From NCBI GenBank assembly GCA_963920525.1, contig OY986435.1:275364848-275428847 (forward strand): a stretch of 64,000 nt of DNA, given 5' to 3'. The position numbers and the translations under genes are program-made. How positions within the stretch are numbered: the stretch's first letter is position 1; every line of letters begins with the position of its first letter. The DNA is from Dichetophora obliterata (lineage: Eukaryota; Arthropoda; Insecta; Diptera; Sciomyzidae). The notes under the pieces are model-generated. The model did not search any database. It was not told the DNA's origin and was given only the letters and a program-made list of their open reading frames with translations. This document shows, piece by piece, positions 1 through 11,499 of this stretch.

Positions 1-720
1 ATTCAAAAGCTGTGAGACCTATAACCCCAATGCTATTTGATATCTCTAATTTGGGTTAAATAGGAGGTTTCACGCCCCCTTTTCGTACGCCCATAAAATG
101 TAATTAATGAATCTGCATGTATAAATTGGGGCCGAATACTGAATTCTGACGCTGATATTCGATATCGCAAATTTACGTTAAATGGGAGGTGCCACGCTCC
201 TCTTACCAACGAACATAAAATTGAATCAATGAAACTGCATGTGTACATTGAGGTCGAATACTGAATTCCGGCGTTGTGCGACCTATAACTCCAAAGTTAT
301 TTGATAGCACAAAGTTGGGTTGTATGGGAAGTGCCACTCCCCTTTGCCCTACGATCATAAAATGTAAGGAATGAAAGTGCATGTATAAATTTAGGTCGAA
401 CACCGAATTCTTACGCTGTCAACCTATAACTTCAAAGCAATTCGATATCGAAAATTTGGGTTGTAAGGGAGATGTCACGCCTCCGTGTCCAACGCCCATA
501 AAATAAAACCATTGAAACTGCATGTGTAAGTTGAGGTCAAAAACTGAATTCTAAAGCTGAATTCCTATAACTTCAAAGCTATTCGATATCACAAATTTGG
601 GTTGTATGGGAGGTGCCCCTCCCCCTTGTCCAACTCCCATTAAATTTTATCACTGAAATGGTACGTCTAAATTGTGGTCGAATACCGAATTTCTAAGCTG
701 TGCGATCCATAGCTTTAAAG
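1..720. repeat. Tandem ~140 bp repeat with GGGAGGTGCCACGCC-like core
   Basis: About five diverged units lie head to tail. The GGGAGGT-like core recurs near 62, 183, 326, 465 and 607, so spacing is 121-143 bp. Each unit has a 'GAATACTGAATTC'-like stretch, 'CTATAACT.CAAAG', 'ATTCGATATCGCAAATTTGGGTTGTATGGGAGG' split by substitutions, and 'CCCATAAAAT'. The array is cut by the window start. Short ORFs across it follow the repeat and have no recognisable domain, so I read it as non-coding. Confidence 0.8.
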
Positions 721-1850
721 CTATTCGATAAAAAAAAATTTTAATATATTTGTGGGAGGTAAAAGGGGGTGTGGTATTTCCTCTAAAACTTGTACTCAAA
801 GCAAAGCGTAATTACAAAATTTGAGCTCAATCGGACCAATGATTTCGAAGTATTTTGATGTTTTCTTAAAAGTAGGCGTAGATGAAGTGTCACCACGCCC
901 ATTTTTATCAAAGTTAATGATAGTTATCATACGAACTTATTTACCAAATTTTATTTTAATACGACCAACACCGTCTTAAAAATAGCATTTTTTTTAATTT
1001 TTGGGCGATAAAAAGGGTGTGGAATTATTTTTTCCTAAACCTTTGCATAGAAAATACGAACAAACCCGTAAAAGGAAGTATCCAATTGGGTCCAGTCGTT
1101 TTCAAGTTTTAAGCATCCGAACAAATCACGATTCATTTTTATATATAGAGATATTGATTTGTGGGCGTTAAAAGTGGGCGTGAAAACATTTATGCATCGT
1201 GACTGCCTCTTGGAGCACCTACACAGCAAGTTGTACAATAAAAATGTGTAGAACTCCGGAATTGCCATGATTTCGAAAAAGTGGGCGTATATATATTGCG
1301 ACCACGCATATTTTTTGTACAGTTACTGACAGTAACCATCTGAACAAAATTACTAAATCTTAGTTTTTTACGATCGAAACCGTCTGATATACATCCTTTA
1401 TTTGGTTTGTGGTCGATAGCGCAAATTTGGCTTGTATGGGAGGTACCACGCCGCTTCGTCCAAACGTTACCAAACCTCACAGGAACACTCACTCTCCTCG
1501 GCAAACGTTGTTCTGCCACAGACCGCCTTACTACCCTATACGAAAATGTCAAGAAATGCCAAATATATTCATCATTTTCAGTATAGCTGCCGAAAGTAGC
1601 CATATGCACTAAATAACCAAATTTTAGCCTAATACGACCAAAACCGTGCGAAATATAGCATTTTTGTTGTTTTGCAAGCGGTAAAAAGAGGTGCGGCAAA
1701 ATATTTCCCTTGAGCCATCTCGTAATCGAAACAAATTGACTGCCCAAATTTCAGCTCAATTTAGGTTAAGCCTGGCGCACTTTAGTTAACTCGACGCTAA
1801 CTCCCCGAAAAGTGAGTTTAAAAACCAATTAAAAGGGGAGCGTGGAGACC
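720..1850. repeat. Dispersed GGGCGTGG-family repeat, mosaic
   Basis: The stretch is built from diverged modules that recur over 720-2985: 'TTTGTGGGCGGTAAAAG', 'GTGGGCGTG', 'AGTACAGTTGCCGACAG' and 'AAACCGTCTGAAATATA'. Part of it (about 1138-1495) recurs at 2478-2830. No reading frame shows a conserved protein. The same modules, in either orientation, occur at 22.2-22.8 and 57.7-58.1 kb. The element class is not evident from the sequence. Confidence 0.7.
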
Positions 1851-2420
1851 AATTTTTAGTACAGTTGCTGACAGTAACCGTACAAACTAAGCCAACATTT
1901 TAGCTCAATCGACTCAGTAGTCAATTTTAATGATTTCTCAAAAAGTGGGTGTGGCTATATAGCGATGACGCCCTTTTTTAGTACAGTTGCCGAAAGTAAC
2001 CATACAAACTTAGGTATCACATGTTAGTATCATACGGCCAATACTGCTTGAAATATAGCATTTTCACTGATTTGTGGGCGCAAAAAGGAGGCGTGGAAAC
2101 CAATTTTTTGTACAGTTACTGCCAGTAACTAAACAAACCAAAGTACCAAATTTAAGTCTTATATGACCAAAACCGTCTGAAATAAACCATTTTCATTTAT
2201 TTGTGGGCGGTAAAAGTGGGCGTGGAAACCCATTTTTAGTACAGTTGTCGACAGTAATCGTACATAATAAATTATAAAATTTTAGCCTTATACGACCCAA
2301 ACTGACTGAAATATAACATTTTTATTGATTTGGGGGCGGTAAAAGGGGGTGTGGCAAATTTGTTTTCCTCAACCATCTCGTACCTGAAACAAAACGACTG
2401 CCAAAATTCAATCAATCGGT
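1850..2420. repeat. Tandem ~122-129 bp GGGCGTGG units
   Basis: The phrase ACAGTTRCYGACAGTAA starts near 1861, 1983, 2112 and 2241, giving periods of about 122, 129 and 129 bp. Each unit runs from 'CAATTTTTAGTACAG' through 'TACGACCAAAACCG' and 'ATTGATTTGTGGGCGG' to 'GGGCGTGG'. This is the inverse orientation of the array at 57,679-58,110, which has almost the same period. Confidence 0.8.
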
Positions 2421-2462
2421 TCAGTAGTTTTGGAGTCTATAGACATCACACAGCCAGACACT

Positions 2463-2985
2463 CATCGTTTTGCTTTTTATGTATATAGATATCGATTTGT
2501 GGGCGGTAAAAGTAGGCGTGAAAACATTTATATATAGTAACCGCCTCTTGGAGCACCTATACAGCAAGTTTCACTGTAAAAGTGTATAGAACTCTGGAAT
2601 TGCCATGATTTTGAAAAAGTGGGCGTATTTATATGACAACCACGCCCATTTTTTGTCCACTTACCGACAGTAACCATCTGAACAAAATTACCAAATCTTA
2701 GTTTTTTACGATTGAAACCGTCTGATATATATCCTTTTTTTGTTTGTGATCGATGGAGCAAATTTGGCTTGTATGGGAGGTACCACGCCCCCTTGTCCAA
2801 TCGTTACCAAACCTCACAGGAACACTCTCAAGATGTGGGTTCAGTTTCCCTGAAAATTTCATAATGATCGGTTCAGCGGTTTCAGAGTCTATACGTGATA
2901 TAGCCACATACCCACATACCCACATACCCACATACCCACATACCCACATACATACATCCATTTTTATATATATAGATAACTCGAA
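2463..2985. repeat. Second copy of repeat element with TATATATAGAT end
   Basis: Positions 2478-2830 repeat 1138-1495 in the same orientation. Shared landmarks are 'CGCCTCTTGGAGCACCTA', 'TGTATAGAACTC.GGAATTG', 'GGGAGGTACCACGCC' and 'ACCAAACCTCACAGGAAC'. The copy ends in an 8 bp microsatellite (CACATACC)n at about 2904-2950 and then 'TTTTTATATATATAGAT'. Similar ends are at 1130-1152 and 2463-2491, so three termini of one family lie within 1.9 kb. Such an AT-rich 3' end is common in insect non-LTR retrotransposons and some other repeats, so the class is open. Confidence 0.65.
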
Positions 2986-3654
2986 AGAGCGAGAGCGAAT
3001 TTTGGGTGCCCTACGCACTCTGGTTAGCAGTTAATCTCAAGTGTGTTAACCAATTTTTATAATGGATCAAATTATCGAACAAAGGATCTGTATCAAATTT
3101 TACATTTCAAATAGAATTTCGATTCCCTAATCGCTGAAAATGTTACAGAAAGCTTACGGTGAATGAGTTTTATAAAAAAACACGTGCATATGAGTGGTAT
3201 AGTTGGAAAGCTTTAATTTTTATGAGGAAAAATGAAAATTGGACTTGAGTCCAACACGTTAATTAAAACTGTTTTATTAGCGTTAAAAGTGTAATTCGCG
3301 AAGTATTATGGAAATTGACAAAAAAGATAAATGCTAACGCACGCCGATTTAAAATGGCGGTTGACCATATATGGGGAAAATTGCTCCTTTTATAAATCAA
3401 CATCCCATATATTCCGATAAAAGCTAATTTTTTCTTGTATCCTTAAAAAAATCGCAAAATTACATATTGCAAAAAATTTCAATGTTGTGTTGTGGAAACG
3501 TTTTGTTATACTGCACCTAACACAGATACAAAAAATTGTGCAATTACGTAAAATAACCGTAGTCGTTATGAAATTTTCTGCTAGAAGAAAATTTGGAAGC
3601 CGTTTTGGAAATTTAAACTTTAAGTATTTTTACGAAAAAAAATCACAAAAATCT
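2986..3654. other. No recognised feature
   Basis: AT-rich unique-looking sequence. I see no TIRs, domains or tandem structure. A 69-codon ORF at 3487-3696 runs into the terminal repeat of the next transposon and is not a gene. Confidence 0.5.
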
Positions 3655-4431
3655 TACAGTCTTGGCCAAAGATTGAAGCACCCTTCTAAGATATGAATTA
3701 TTGTAAAATTAGCAATCGAAGAATTATTTAAGAAATATTTGAAATACTTTGTTAGTTTCCGCGTACTCTACAAGGAATAAAGAAGCTATTGTGAAAGCCA
3801 AGTTTGTGAATAGATATTATTTTCTTATTGAAATGCCTGTAAGGAATGAACTTTCGTTCGAAAAAAAAGTGAGAATACAAATTCGAAACGAAGAAGGCAA
3901 GTCTCAGATAAAGATTGCCAAATTGGTGGGTTTCTCACGATGGGCAGAGCAATATGCAATCAGACGATTTGCGGAGACAAAATTTCATCATAATAAGACA
4001 AAAACAAGAAGAACACGCCTAATTAACGAGCGGGAAAACCTAAAACTTATCGTAAGTTTTTAAAAACCGTAAGAAATTCACTTCTGCCCTCGACGCTGTC
4101 CTGTAGAATAATATTGGGAAAAATATTAGTGTTTGAACAGTCAGGAGAAGTCTCATGGAAGCAGGTTTGAGTGGCTTTCAAAAAAACCGAAACCGAAAAA
4201 AACTTTTTGAATGGGCTCTCCAATACCGACACTTGATGAATCCAACTTCGAGGTGAGCTTAAATACAATATTTTTAATATAACCATAGCCAGTTTTTCCT
4301 ACCACAATACCCTTATAAAGAAATAATGAACGTTTTATAAAATGTGTTGGTTTTTATTTCCTACAGGTATTTGGAACACCTGGTGTGACGTTTGTGAGGC
4401 GATGCGTTGGTGAGCCAAAATTACATTAATA

Positions 4432-5471
4432 CACAGAGAAAACAACATTTTCAAAAGTGGCAGAAACGAGCTATTTTTAAAAACGTTTGACCCAGATTTT
4501 GCACTTCTAACGTTTATTTTAATTTTAAAAACGAACATTTTAAAATGAAATAGTAAAACGTTTATTTTCATTTTAAAAACTTACATTTTCAAATGAGATT
4601 CTAATATGTACGTTTGATTTTTAACAATGGATATTTTAAAATGCTGTAGTAAAACGTTTATTTTCATTTTAAAAACGAAAATTTTAAATCGAGATTCTAA
4701 AATGTTCGTTTGATTTTTAATAAGAAATATTCTCAAATGTAAAATGTTTATTTTCATTTAAAAACGAAAATTTTAAAATAAGATTCTAAAATTTTCGTTC
4801 GATTTGTAAGAATGAAAATGTTCATTATTTCCTATTAAATCATAAATTTTTACAGAAATCCGCATTTCCTATATTAATTAAAAAAGGTCATTGGTTTTCA
4901 ACATTACAGTTTTGCAGTTTTTAGGCAAACTGCAGAGTGATGAAATCGAGAATGAAAAATATTTCATTTTCTGAATAAATATCAAATAATAAGTCAAGGA
5001 AACATATATAACAAACAATTCGTTATTAACAAGTGTTTTAAAACAAAGTATGTGAATTTTACTATGTCATGGTAAAACGTTCGTAGTTGTTTTAAAAACG
5101 TTTCGTTTCACTTTTCTATTTAAAAATGCGCGTTTTATTTTTTGTATGGCCTAAAATGTTTCTAAAAAAAATAATTTTAACCTACTATATTATAGTAAAA
5201 CATTCGTAGTTGTTTTAAAAACATTTCGTTTTAGTTTTCTTTTTAAAAATGTGCGTTTTCATTTTTGTATGGCGTAAAATGTTTTTAAAAATATTAATTT
5301 TATCCTAACATATCATAGTAAAATATTCGTGGTTGTTTTAAAAACGTTACGTTATACTTTTTTATTTAAAATGTGCGTTTTCATTTTTGTATGGCGTAAA
5401 ATATTTTTAAAAATATTAATTTTACTAAGCGTTTTTAAAATGTGCGTCTTTTATTTTTTGTTTTCTCAGTG
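4432..5471. mobile_element. Non-autonomous TIR element inside the Tc1 copy
   Basis: Ends are CACAGAGAAAACAA (4432) and the inverse of CACTGAGAAAACAA (ending 5471). TA lies at 4430-4431 and 5472-5473, consistent with a TA duplication. The interior is very AT-rich, non-coding and made of two tandem arrays. Units of about 90-96 bp with 'CGTTTATTTTCATTTTAAAA' lie at 4510-4830, and units of 122-123 bp lie at 5060-5430. The insertion falls inside the transposase reading frame, so it came after the Tc1 copy. The terminus resembles the element at 13,330-14,171. Confidence 0.8.
5060..5430. repeat. Three tandem ~122 bp units
   Basis: The marker TTTGTATGGCSTAAAAT starts at 5141, 5264 and 5386, so the period is 123 then 122 bp. 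Each unit has 'GTAGTTGTTTTAAAAACGTT' then 'TTTAAAAATGTGCGTTTT'. The array is internal to the 4432-5471 element. Confidence 0.85.
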
Positions 5472-5962
5472 TACGCTAGAAAATGCACTTTTGCCATCGT
5501 TAACCCATATTTTTGTAGACACTAACTTAGATAAAATTTCAACAGGATAATGCTCCTTGCCACAAATCAACGACTACAATGCACTGGCTTAGAGACAACA
5601 GTATTCCCTTGTTAGATTAGCCAGCGCAGTCCCCAGATTCATACCCCATCGAGCACTTGTGGGCTCTATTAAAACGTAACATAAAAGGGCACAATATTCC
5701 ATCAAAAGCAACCTTGAAAAACGCTATGATCCACGAATGGAGCACCATAACAACAGTCGAATGTAGAAAGCTTGTACGCAATATGCCGCAAAGGGTTGCT
5801 GCTGTCATTAATTCGAAAGTTGGACCAACTAAATATTAATTTTTTTCTACCTTTTTTAATGTAATTTTACTAATAAATATAAAAAACTTACTATTACTTT
5901 ACTTTTAAAGACGGAGTATTTAGTAAATTAGGAGGTGCCTCATACTTTTGGCCAAGACTGTA

Positions 5963-7500
5963 AAATAAAAATATTGAAAAAAATTGTCAAGGATATTTTA
6001 AGCACAACTTATGCTATTTTGTACAAAAAACTAAAAAAATTCTTAAATTCAGATACCAAAGTTATAGCTGTTTTAACTTGAATTTTTCTCAAAAACCCTT
6101 AAAATGCCCTTTTTAAAACACAAAAAAAAAATCATAGAAAGTCCAAAACCACATCGCCCATTTAACATTAAAGTATAGTATCTGTTGTACGTACAACCTC
6201 CGAACTGGCTCAAATTTTTTCTTGGATTAGTATATTGATTAGAAAACCAAATGCTAGTTGTCGAGATGTGGTGAAAGATTTGGCTAACTCTGGTTGGCCA
6301 TTAACGTCTTCAACTAAAGTTAACGTCGTTTAAGTGAAGGAAATGCTGACTCAAAATTGCTTTTTGACTTTGAAAAAGACACCCGCCGAACTTTTTATGT
6401 CTCACGAATCAATTCGTACCATTATGATTCAATGACTTGTTCTGAAACAATATCTAACAAGGCTATCATTTCTGGCAAGAAATGAATTTCTGACAAAATA
6501 CTCAACATATATCATCAAACAAACGCCGCCTTTTTTTTCCTTCCAATGCTCAAAATAATACTTCAAGGCACCCGTTTTCAGTTAATAGAAGACATAAAAG
6601 AAAATTCGCATCGAAAACTAAAGTTGATTCCAGGTAAAACGTATATGAAATGTTTTGATTATTCATTGGCGTAAGTGTATTATTTTGGAAATTTTAGGTT
6701 AAGTTGAAAATTGTTGAAAAGTGTTTTTAAAATGTAACTGCTTTCAGAAATTTCCTTTAATTCCTAACTTCGATCTGGTAATGAAAAACTAAGCAATTTG
6801 CCATTCAAATTTAATGTCTTCTTACTTACACTATTTTGATAATTTTAACATTTTCAGCTAAAATTAGCCCTAAACTTGTTACGAAAATAGCTAGGAAAAA
6901 TTATTTCTTTACCACTTTAATGTTAATAGCTACATCTTTAATCATAAGCCATACGCTGCTTCAAAATTTAAACAGAGTTGAGAGAATTTCACTGTTCTTA
7001 AAAAATAAGTTCTGGGCATGTTTATTCTATAGAAAGAATCGTATTTGTTTGTTATGGCTTATAGTTAAAAATTCATATGGCCTGTGGTATGGTCACAATT
7101 GATGTCACCCTTTTTATTGCACCAAAATAAAAAACAAACTATATTAAAATTCAAACCAAGTATCTATCGGCTTAAAAGATTTATGTATGTGCGTCTGATT
7201 GTAGGAACATAAAAAAATCTTTCATCTGTGTCGAAAAAAAAGAATTTAAAAGAAATTTTGAAGACCGCACTCAAATCGGTTCAGTAGTTCAGACATTCAC
7301 TGAAAACAATAAAACTGATACGAACATACATATATACATGCATTTATACATTCATTCATTCATTCGTACAAACATAGTGTACACTATTTCAGATAAAATA
7401 GCAAACGTTTAAAATAAGTGTTAAATATTCGATGGAATAGAAGACCTAAAAAAACGAAAAAATGTGGAAAAGTTTAACTTGAAGATTCAAGCTCGTACTT
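5963..7500. other. Mostly featureless; possible transposase scrap at 6220-6430
   Basis: In the plus strand, 6238-6320 reads 'RKPNASCRDVVKDLANSGWP' and a later frame reads 'SHESIRTIMIQ'. This pattern recalls the helix-turn-helix of Tc1/mariner transposases (RK.. ASCR...). It is too short and broken to assign. The rest is AT-rich with no repeats I can define. An 88-codon ORF at 6836-7102 has no recognisable domain. Confidence 0.25.
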
Positions 7501-8560
7501 AAGTTTCCGCAGCAGTGGATATGGATACCAGCAAAAGTGTGACTTTGGTAAGCAAGTCACGTGCTCTTAGTGCAGAGAAATGCGGGTGATGAGTGTGAGT
7601 ATAAGGATGTGTGTGATAACTGTGCGTATATGTGCGCTTGTGTGCGATTGTTTCTATTTATCTGCGATTGTAAATCTTGAGAAAGTCATCAACAGCCGTG
7701 GAATACATATTCACACACACACACCAATACACACACACTCGCACGAATGGTTGCTTATATTAAGATGTATAAAAATAGAAATAAAAATAATAATAAAAAT
7801 GTGAATAAAAAAGAAAATCGACGCCTACTCAGGCCAACCCAAGCCTGCTTTTGCGCCTTATATTTGTCCAGAGGCGATCTAGCGTAAGGTTCATAAATTA
7901 TTTACAATTTCATCAACTTCGACGATGGAAAAGGTTCCTTTTTTCGATTGTGTATTTTGTTGTTGTTGTTGGTTTTGTTGCTGTGCGATGCTTGTTTGCT
8001 AGCTAGCTTTGGTCAGATTCTTACAATAACGGTTTTATGTTCTTGTTAAAGAGTATCGTTATGTGTTGTATGTTGCTTTGATTGTTGTTGCTGTTATTGT
8101 TGTAGCCATCGTTGTTGTTGCTGATGCCTTTTTTAGAAAATGTTCTTCCTTTTCATTCTATTATGTATTTGGTATAGTGTTATTTTTGTTGTTGTTATTT
8201 TTGTTGTTGAATAAAAAGTTAATAAGTTTGCAACATTTTCATAGATTTTTCTCCTGATGTCCTTTTTTGCATCCTTCGGGCAATATAAGTAAATTTTATT
8301 TGTTCTTTATTTTTTTTTTCTTATTTTTATCGTAGGTTTCTAGAGCAGCATGTCGCATATTAACATTGCAACAACAAAAACAACAACAGTACTGACCAAA
8401 ACATTCAAACAACCATTGTAAATGTTATGGTAACAACTTTTTATTGGATGAAATTGCTGTATAGAGAATTTGTTGCTGTTTTTGTTATATTGTTGTTATC
8501 TACTATCGTTCTGATTTTTAACAAAATTGCATTGTCGTTATCCCAAGCAAACAAATATAC
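7500..8560. repeat. Simple-repeat-rich region (GT/CA and TTG/CAA)
   Basis: Positions 7580-7660 are GTGT/GCGT-rich and 7708-7745 is (CA)n-rich. Positions 7960-8230 contain repeated TTG runs, and 8365-8385 is (CAA)n. This texture is common in fly introns and flanks of regulated genes. The ORFs here (74 and 64 codons) are translations of the simple repeats. No exon signal is convincing. Confidence 0.6.
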
Positions 8561-9920
8561 ACGTATATGTATGCATTTATATACTAGTCAAATATTGCAA
8601 TAGTTTTGGGTGCATTTCGGGGGTGTAGAAAAAACATTTTAATGGTATGTCATAAAGTTTTCATTTGACATATAATGAAATTTTTGCACTTTTAAAGCCA
8701 GAGTAGCTTCTTTTAGAATTTAGCCTTAAATTGACTACCCTAGACTAGTAGTTTTCTAGATGGCTTCAACAGACTTTAGCAAAAAATTATCTCCTAAATA
8801 TCTTAAGGATATAAAAGTAGTTGAGGTAACAACTTTATGTAGAGTATAGCTAGTCACCTACAAACATACACATAAATGCCACCGGAAATTGCACTCACAC
8901 ATGCACCAACGCTTTTGCTTGAAGTTGTTGTTTTCTTTTAATGGCACAACAGTTACGTGCTGTGCACTTTGCTTTACTTTAATCGGTGACTGTCATCAGG
9001 TTAAGTCAGAATTTAGCAGTAGAGCTCGTCTCACATTTATATGAGCTCTACATGTGTGGCCCAAATGGCGCTTTTGTTGTGCTCCAGTGTAGTCGAGGCA
9101 TTGTCACAAACAGCAACTTACAACACAAATAGCAAAAACACAAACATTTTTTAAATGAACAAAAATTGCAGTTCATGTTATTTCGACTTTGAATCAAAAA
9201 TGAACAATTTTCTTATTATCAAACAATATTTGCGAGTTATTTGTTTAAACCATCTAGTTGAGACAAATGTTTACTTGGTTACTCATCATTAGAACTAGGA
9301 ATCTCATGCACTAATAAATCGAAATTATGCACTTAAAACTGGAAAATATGCGCAAAAAACAGGCAATATATGCAATTAAAAATATTTTTCTAATGTATTA
9401 TTATCGGTAAAAAATAAATATTGCATGAAATTTAACAAAGAAAAAAACAATTCATTTTAAAATTATGTATATAAAATTAAATTATAATAATAAACAACAT
9501 AAATACGAAATTAACAAAAAAGTTATAATTATAAGTAATCTTTTTTCAAAAGATATCGCACAAAATTTTAATGATTGCAAATCAAAAAAAGCAAAAATAT
9601 GCAAAAACTGCATGAATTTATTGTAAAATATATAAAAATATGCTCAATAAAAATTCCAAACAGAAATCTTTTGGAAAATATACGAAACCATACATTTATT
9701 TTAAAATATACATTAACGATTGAATACCATTTTAAAGGACATCTCTTGATTCATAAAGATAACTTCACTATTTTCAATATCAGATGCAAAGTAAAAACAT
9801 GCATTTGCATGAGATTCCTAGCTCTACTTATCATAATTAACAAAATATCTTCGTAAATCAAACGACTTTTTATTTCAATTTTAATACTCGTGTTGGCAAT
9901 TTTGCTGTGTTTTCGGCTCA
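8560..9920. other. No recognised feature
   Basis: AT-rich DNA without clear TIRs, tandem units or domains. Part of 9300-9700 is strongly A-rich with repeated 'AAATATGC' and 'TAATAATAAA' strings. A 93-codon ORF at 9575-9856 has the composition of random AT-rich DNA. Confidence 0.45.
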
Positions 9921-9921
9921 T

Positions 9922-10185
9922 TGGCCCAAAATACACTGTAGTGCTCAGTCTGCGTGAAACTGGGTTTCTTAGGCAAGGGAGGTAAGGCAGGCGACGTGAG
10001 GTGCGCGAAATTTCACTCACAGAAAAAGCTGTAGTGACGATGGACTGACACGCACACATAAGCGAAGTAATCATATTTTATTTAGGTGATGCCTACACCA
10101 ATACAATCGCAGACTGACCAGTACAGTGTGTTTTTAAATAACTGACTGCTCACGCAGACTGAGCACTACAGTGTATTTTGGGCCA
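9922..10185. mobile_element. 264 bp MITE with ~36 bp inverted repeats
   Basis: The left end TGGCCCAAAATACACTGTAG continues through GTGCTCAGTCTGCGTGA. The right end, 10149-10185, is its inverse almost without mismatch. The interior of about 190 bp has no coding capacity. I could not fix the target duplication, so the superfamily is unassigned. The near-identical arms suggest a fairly recent insertion. Confidence 0.85.
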
Positions 10186-10454
10186 TTGACAGTTTTTAAT
10201 TTCTGCTTCTAGTCTCGCCACGCAGACGCCCATCACTTAACTTTTGAAAAAAACAAAGACGGAAAAGTTTTGCAAGAAAATGTAGTAAAGCGGCGATTTG
10301 AAAGCTCAGTTTGTAAGAGCTTTCCTCCATTTTGAGCTATCCTCGGTTCCTTAAAATCCACCTTTGCATATGTTTTGTATTTTGTGAAGTGTAGACAAAA
10401 ACTTTTATAGAAGCTGTAGTAATTTTCAACTCATTTTTGGATTTACTTAGTTAA

Positions 10455-11118
10455 GGGGAGGTTCTAGTAGAAACGTAACGTAATTTCAGATCTTTTTTGA
10501 AAAATTCTTGTGTGGCGTTTTTTAGTGTATACTTCAAGAACATTATACAATTTTTTCGATGAAAAATAATTTAAAATGGCGTCTGAAGGTTTCGCTGATT
10601 AAAGCCGTGCGCGGCGATAGCCGATGTGCGCTGTACACTCTACAGCCCTGCCAAGTGATCTGAAACGAAAAAACCAAAACAATTATTGAACTAGATGAAA
10701 TTTGGGGGGCCTTGTAGATTTGCTATTTTAATAAACCCTTTTAAAAAATAGCGTCCTTTTGAAAAAAAACCCTGTTTTTCCTCCTTTTCATTTTGCTTTA
10801 ACGTTAAAAAATAATTGTAATGTTTTTGGAAAAAAACGCTTCCTAAGGTCCCTTCAAATTGAATAAGTTTTAATTTGAGCCATCAAACATCAAACAGTGC
10901 TGTATCATGTACAGCGCGGAAAAAAGGTGTTTCGAGAAAAACGCATTTATACCTGTTTTTCGGCCGACGCACTCTCTCGTCTACTACGCTATGACTCGTT
11001 AAATAAACAAGATAGGGAAATATCCTTTTGAGTAAATATTTTTAAGACCCTTAGGATGAATATAAAGCAAAAAAACAAAAAGCAAAACTTTTCTGTTGAT
11101 TTCTACTAGAACCTCCCC
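10455..11118. mobile_element. 664 bp MITE flanked by TTAA (piggyBac-like target)
   Basis: GGGGAGGTTCTAGTAGAAA starts at 10455 and its exact inverse ends at 11118. TTAA lies immediately outside on both sides (10451-10454 and 11119-11122). TTAA duplication is the hallmark of piggyBac-type transposases. The termini start GGGG rather than the CCC usual for piggyBac, so the superfamily call is inference. The interior is non-coding and includes a GC-rich patch near 10600-10660. Confidence 0.82.
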
Positions 11119-11324
11119 TTAAGTGTGAATGGCAAAAGCGCTGATCTCCACAACTAAAGAAAAAGCTAGCTCAGATTACTCATGAGTTAAATAAAAAACT
11201 AATATAAAAAACCAACTAGACTTGGAACAGTTTATGGAATCGCTTGCTTCCACTAAATTAGCAAATTACTCTCTTTGGCAAGCGGCAAAAAAAAACTTAA
11301 TCTGCTTGTTTCACCGAAGTTCTC

Positions 11325-11482
11325 GTTTTACTTGTTTTCGTTTTACTCTGTAATCGATTTACTCTGTAATAGTTTTATGCTGTATATTCGTTTTACTCTT
11401 ATTCGTTTTACTCTTATTCGTTTTACACTTATTCGTTTTTCTCTATAATCGATTTACTCTGTATTCGTTTTACTCTTTTCAA
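11325..11482. repeat. Short tandem array of ~16 bp 'ATTCGTTTTACTCTT' units
   Basis: Variants of TTCGTTTTACTCT occur about eight times, with some units reading 'ATCGATTTACTCTGTA'. The period is about 16-18 bp. There is no coding potential. Confidence 0.75.
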
Positions 11483-11499
11483 AATTTATTTTCAAAACA

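Larger units (their letters stand above)
3840..5838 (+). pseudogene. Tc1-like transposase, frameshifted and interrupted
   Basis: Pieces lie in order. The N-terminal helix-turn-helix region is at 3849-4060 (ELSFEKKVRIQIRNEEGKSQ). A second DNA-binding stretch at 4085-4215 contains 'TVRRSLMEAGLSGFQ' and 'EWALQYRHL'. A block just before the insertion reads 'VFGTPGVTFVRRCVGEPK', typical of the strand after the first catalytic Asp. After the insertion, 5548-5838 gives 'FQQDNAPCHKSTTT' (second catalytic Asp), 'SPDSYPIEHLWALLK' (third acidic residue, Glu) and a C-terminus ending at TAA 5838. Several frameshifts and an in-frame TAG after 'IPLLD' make it non-functional. The family call rests on these motifs. 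Confidence 0.85.
3657..5960 (+). mobile_element. Tc1-like DNA transposon, dead, split by insertion
   Basis: Inverted ends CAGTCTTGGCCAAAG (3657) and CTTTTGGCCAAGACTG (ending 5960) are each flanked by TA (3655-3656 and 5961-5962), the Tc1/mariner target duplication. Without the 1.04 kb insertion at 4432-5471 the element would be about 1.26 kb, a normal Tc1 length. The decayed transposase reads left to right. The outer TIRs still match over their first 13 bases and diverge after that, so the copy is fairly old. Confidence 0.88.

Noticed and set aside
1190..1747. 185-codon gene on the minus strand
   Set aside because: It spans the GGGCGTGG repeat; its text partly recurs in the ORFs at 2528-3018 because the DNA repeats. 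No domain.
9751..10074. 107-codon minus-strand gene
   Set aside because: It runs through the MITE at 9922-10185 and shows no domain.
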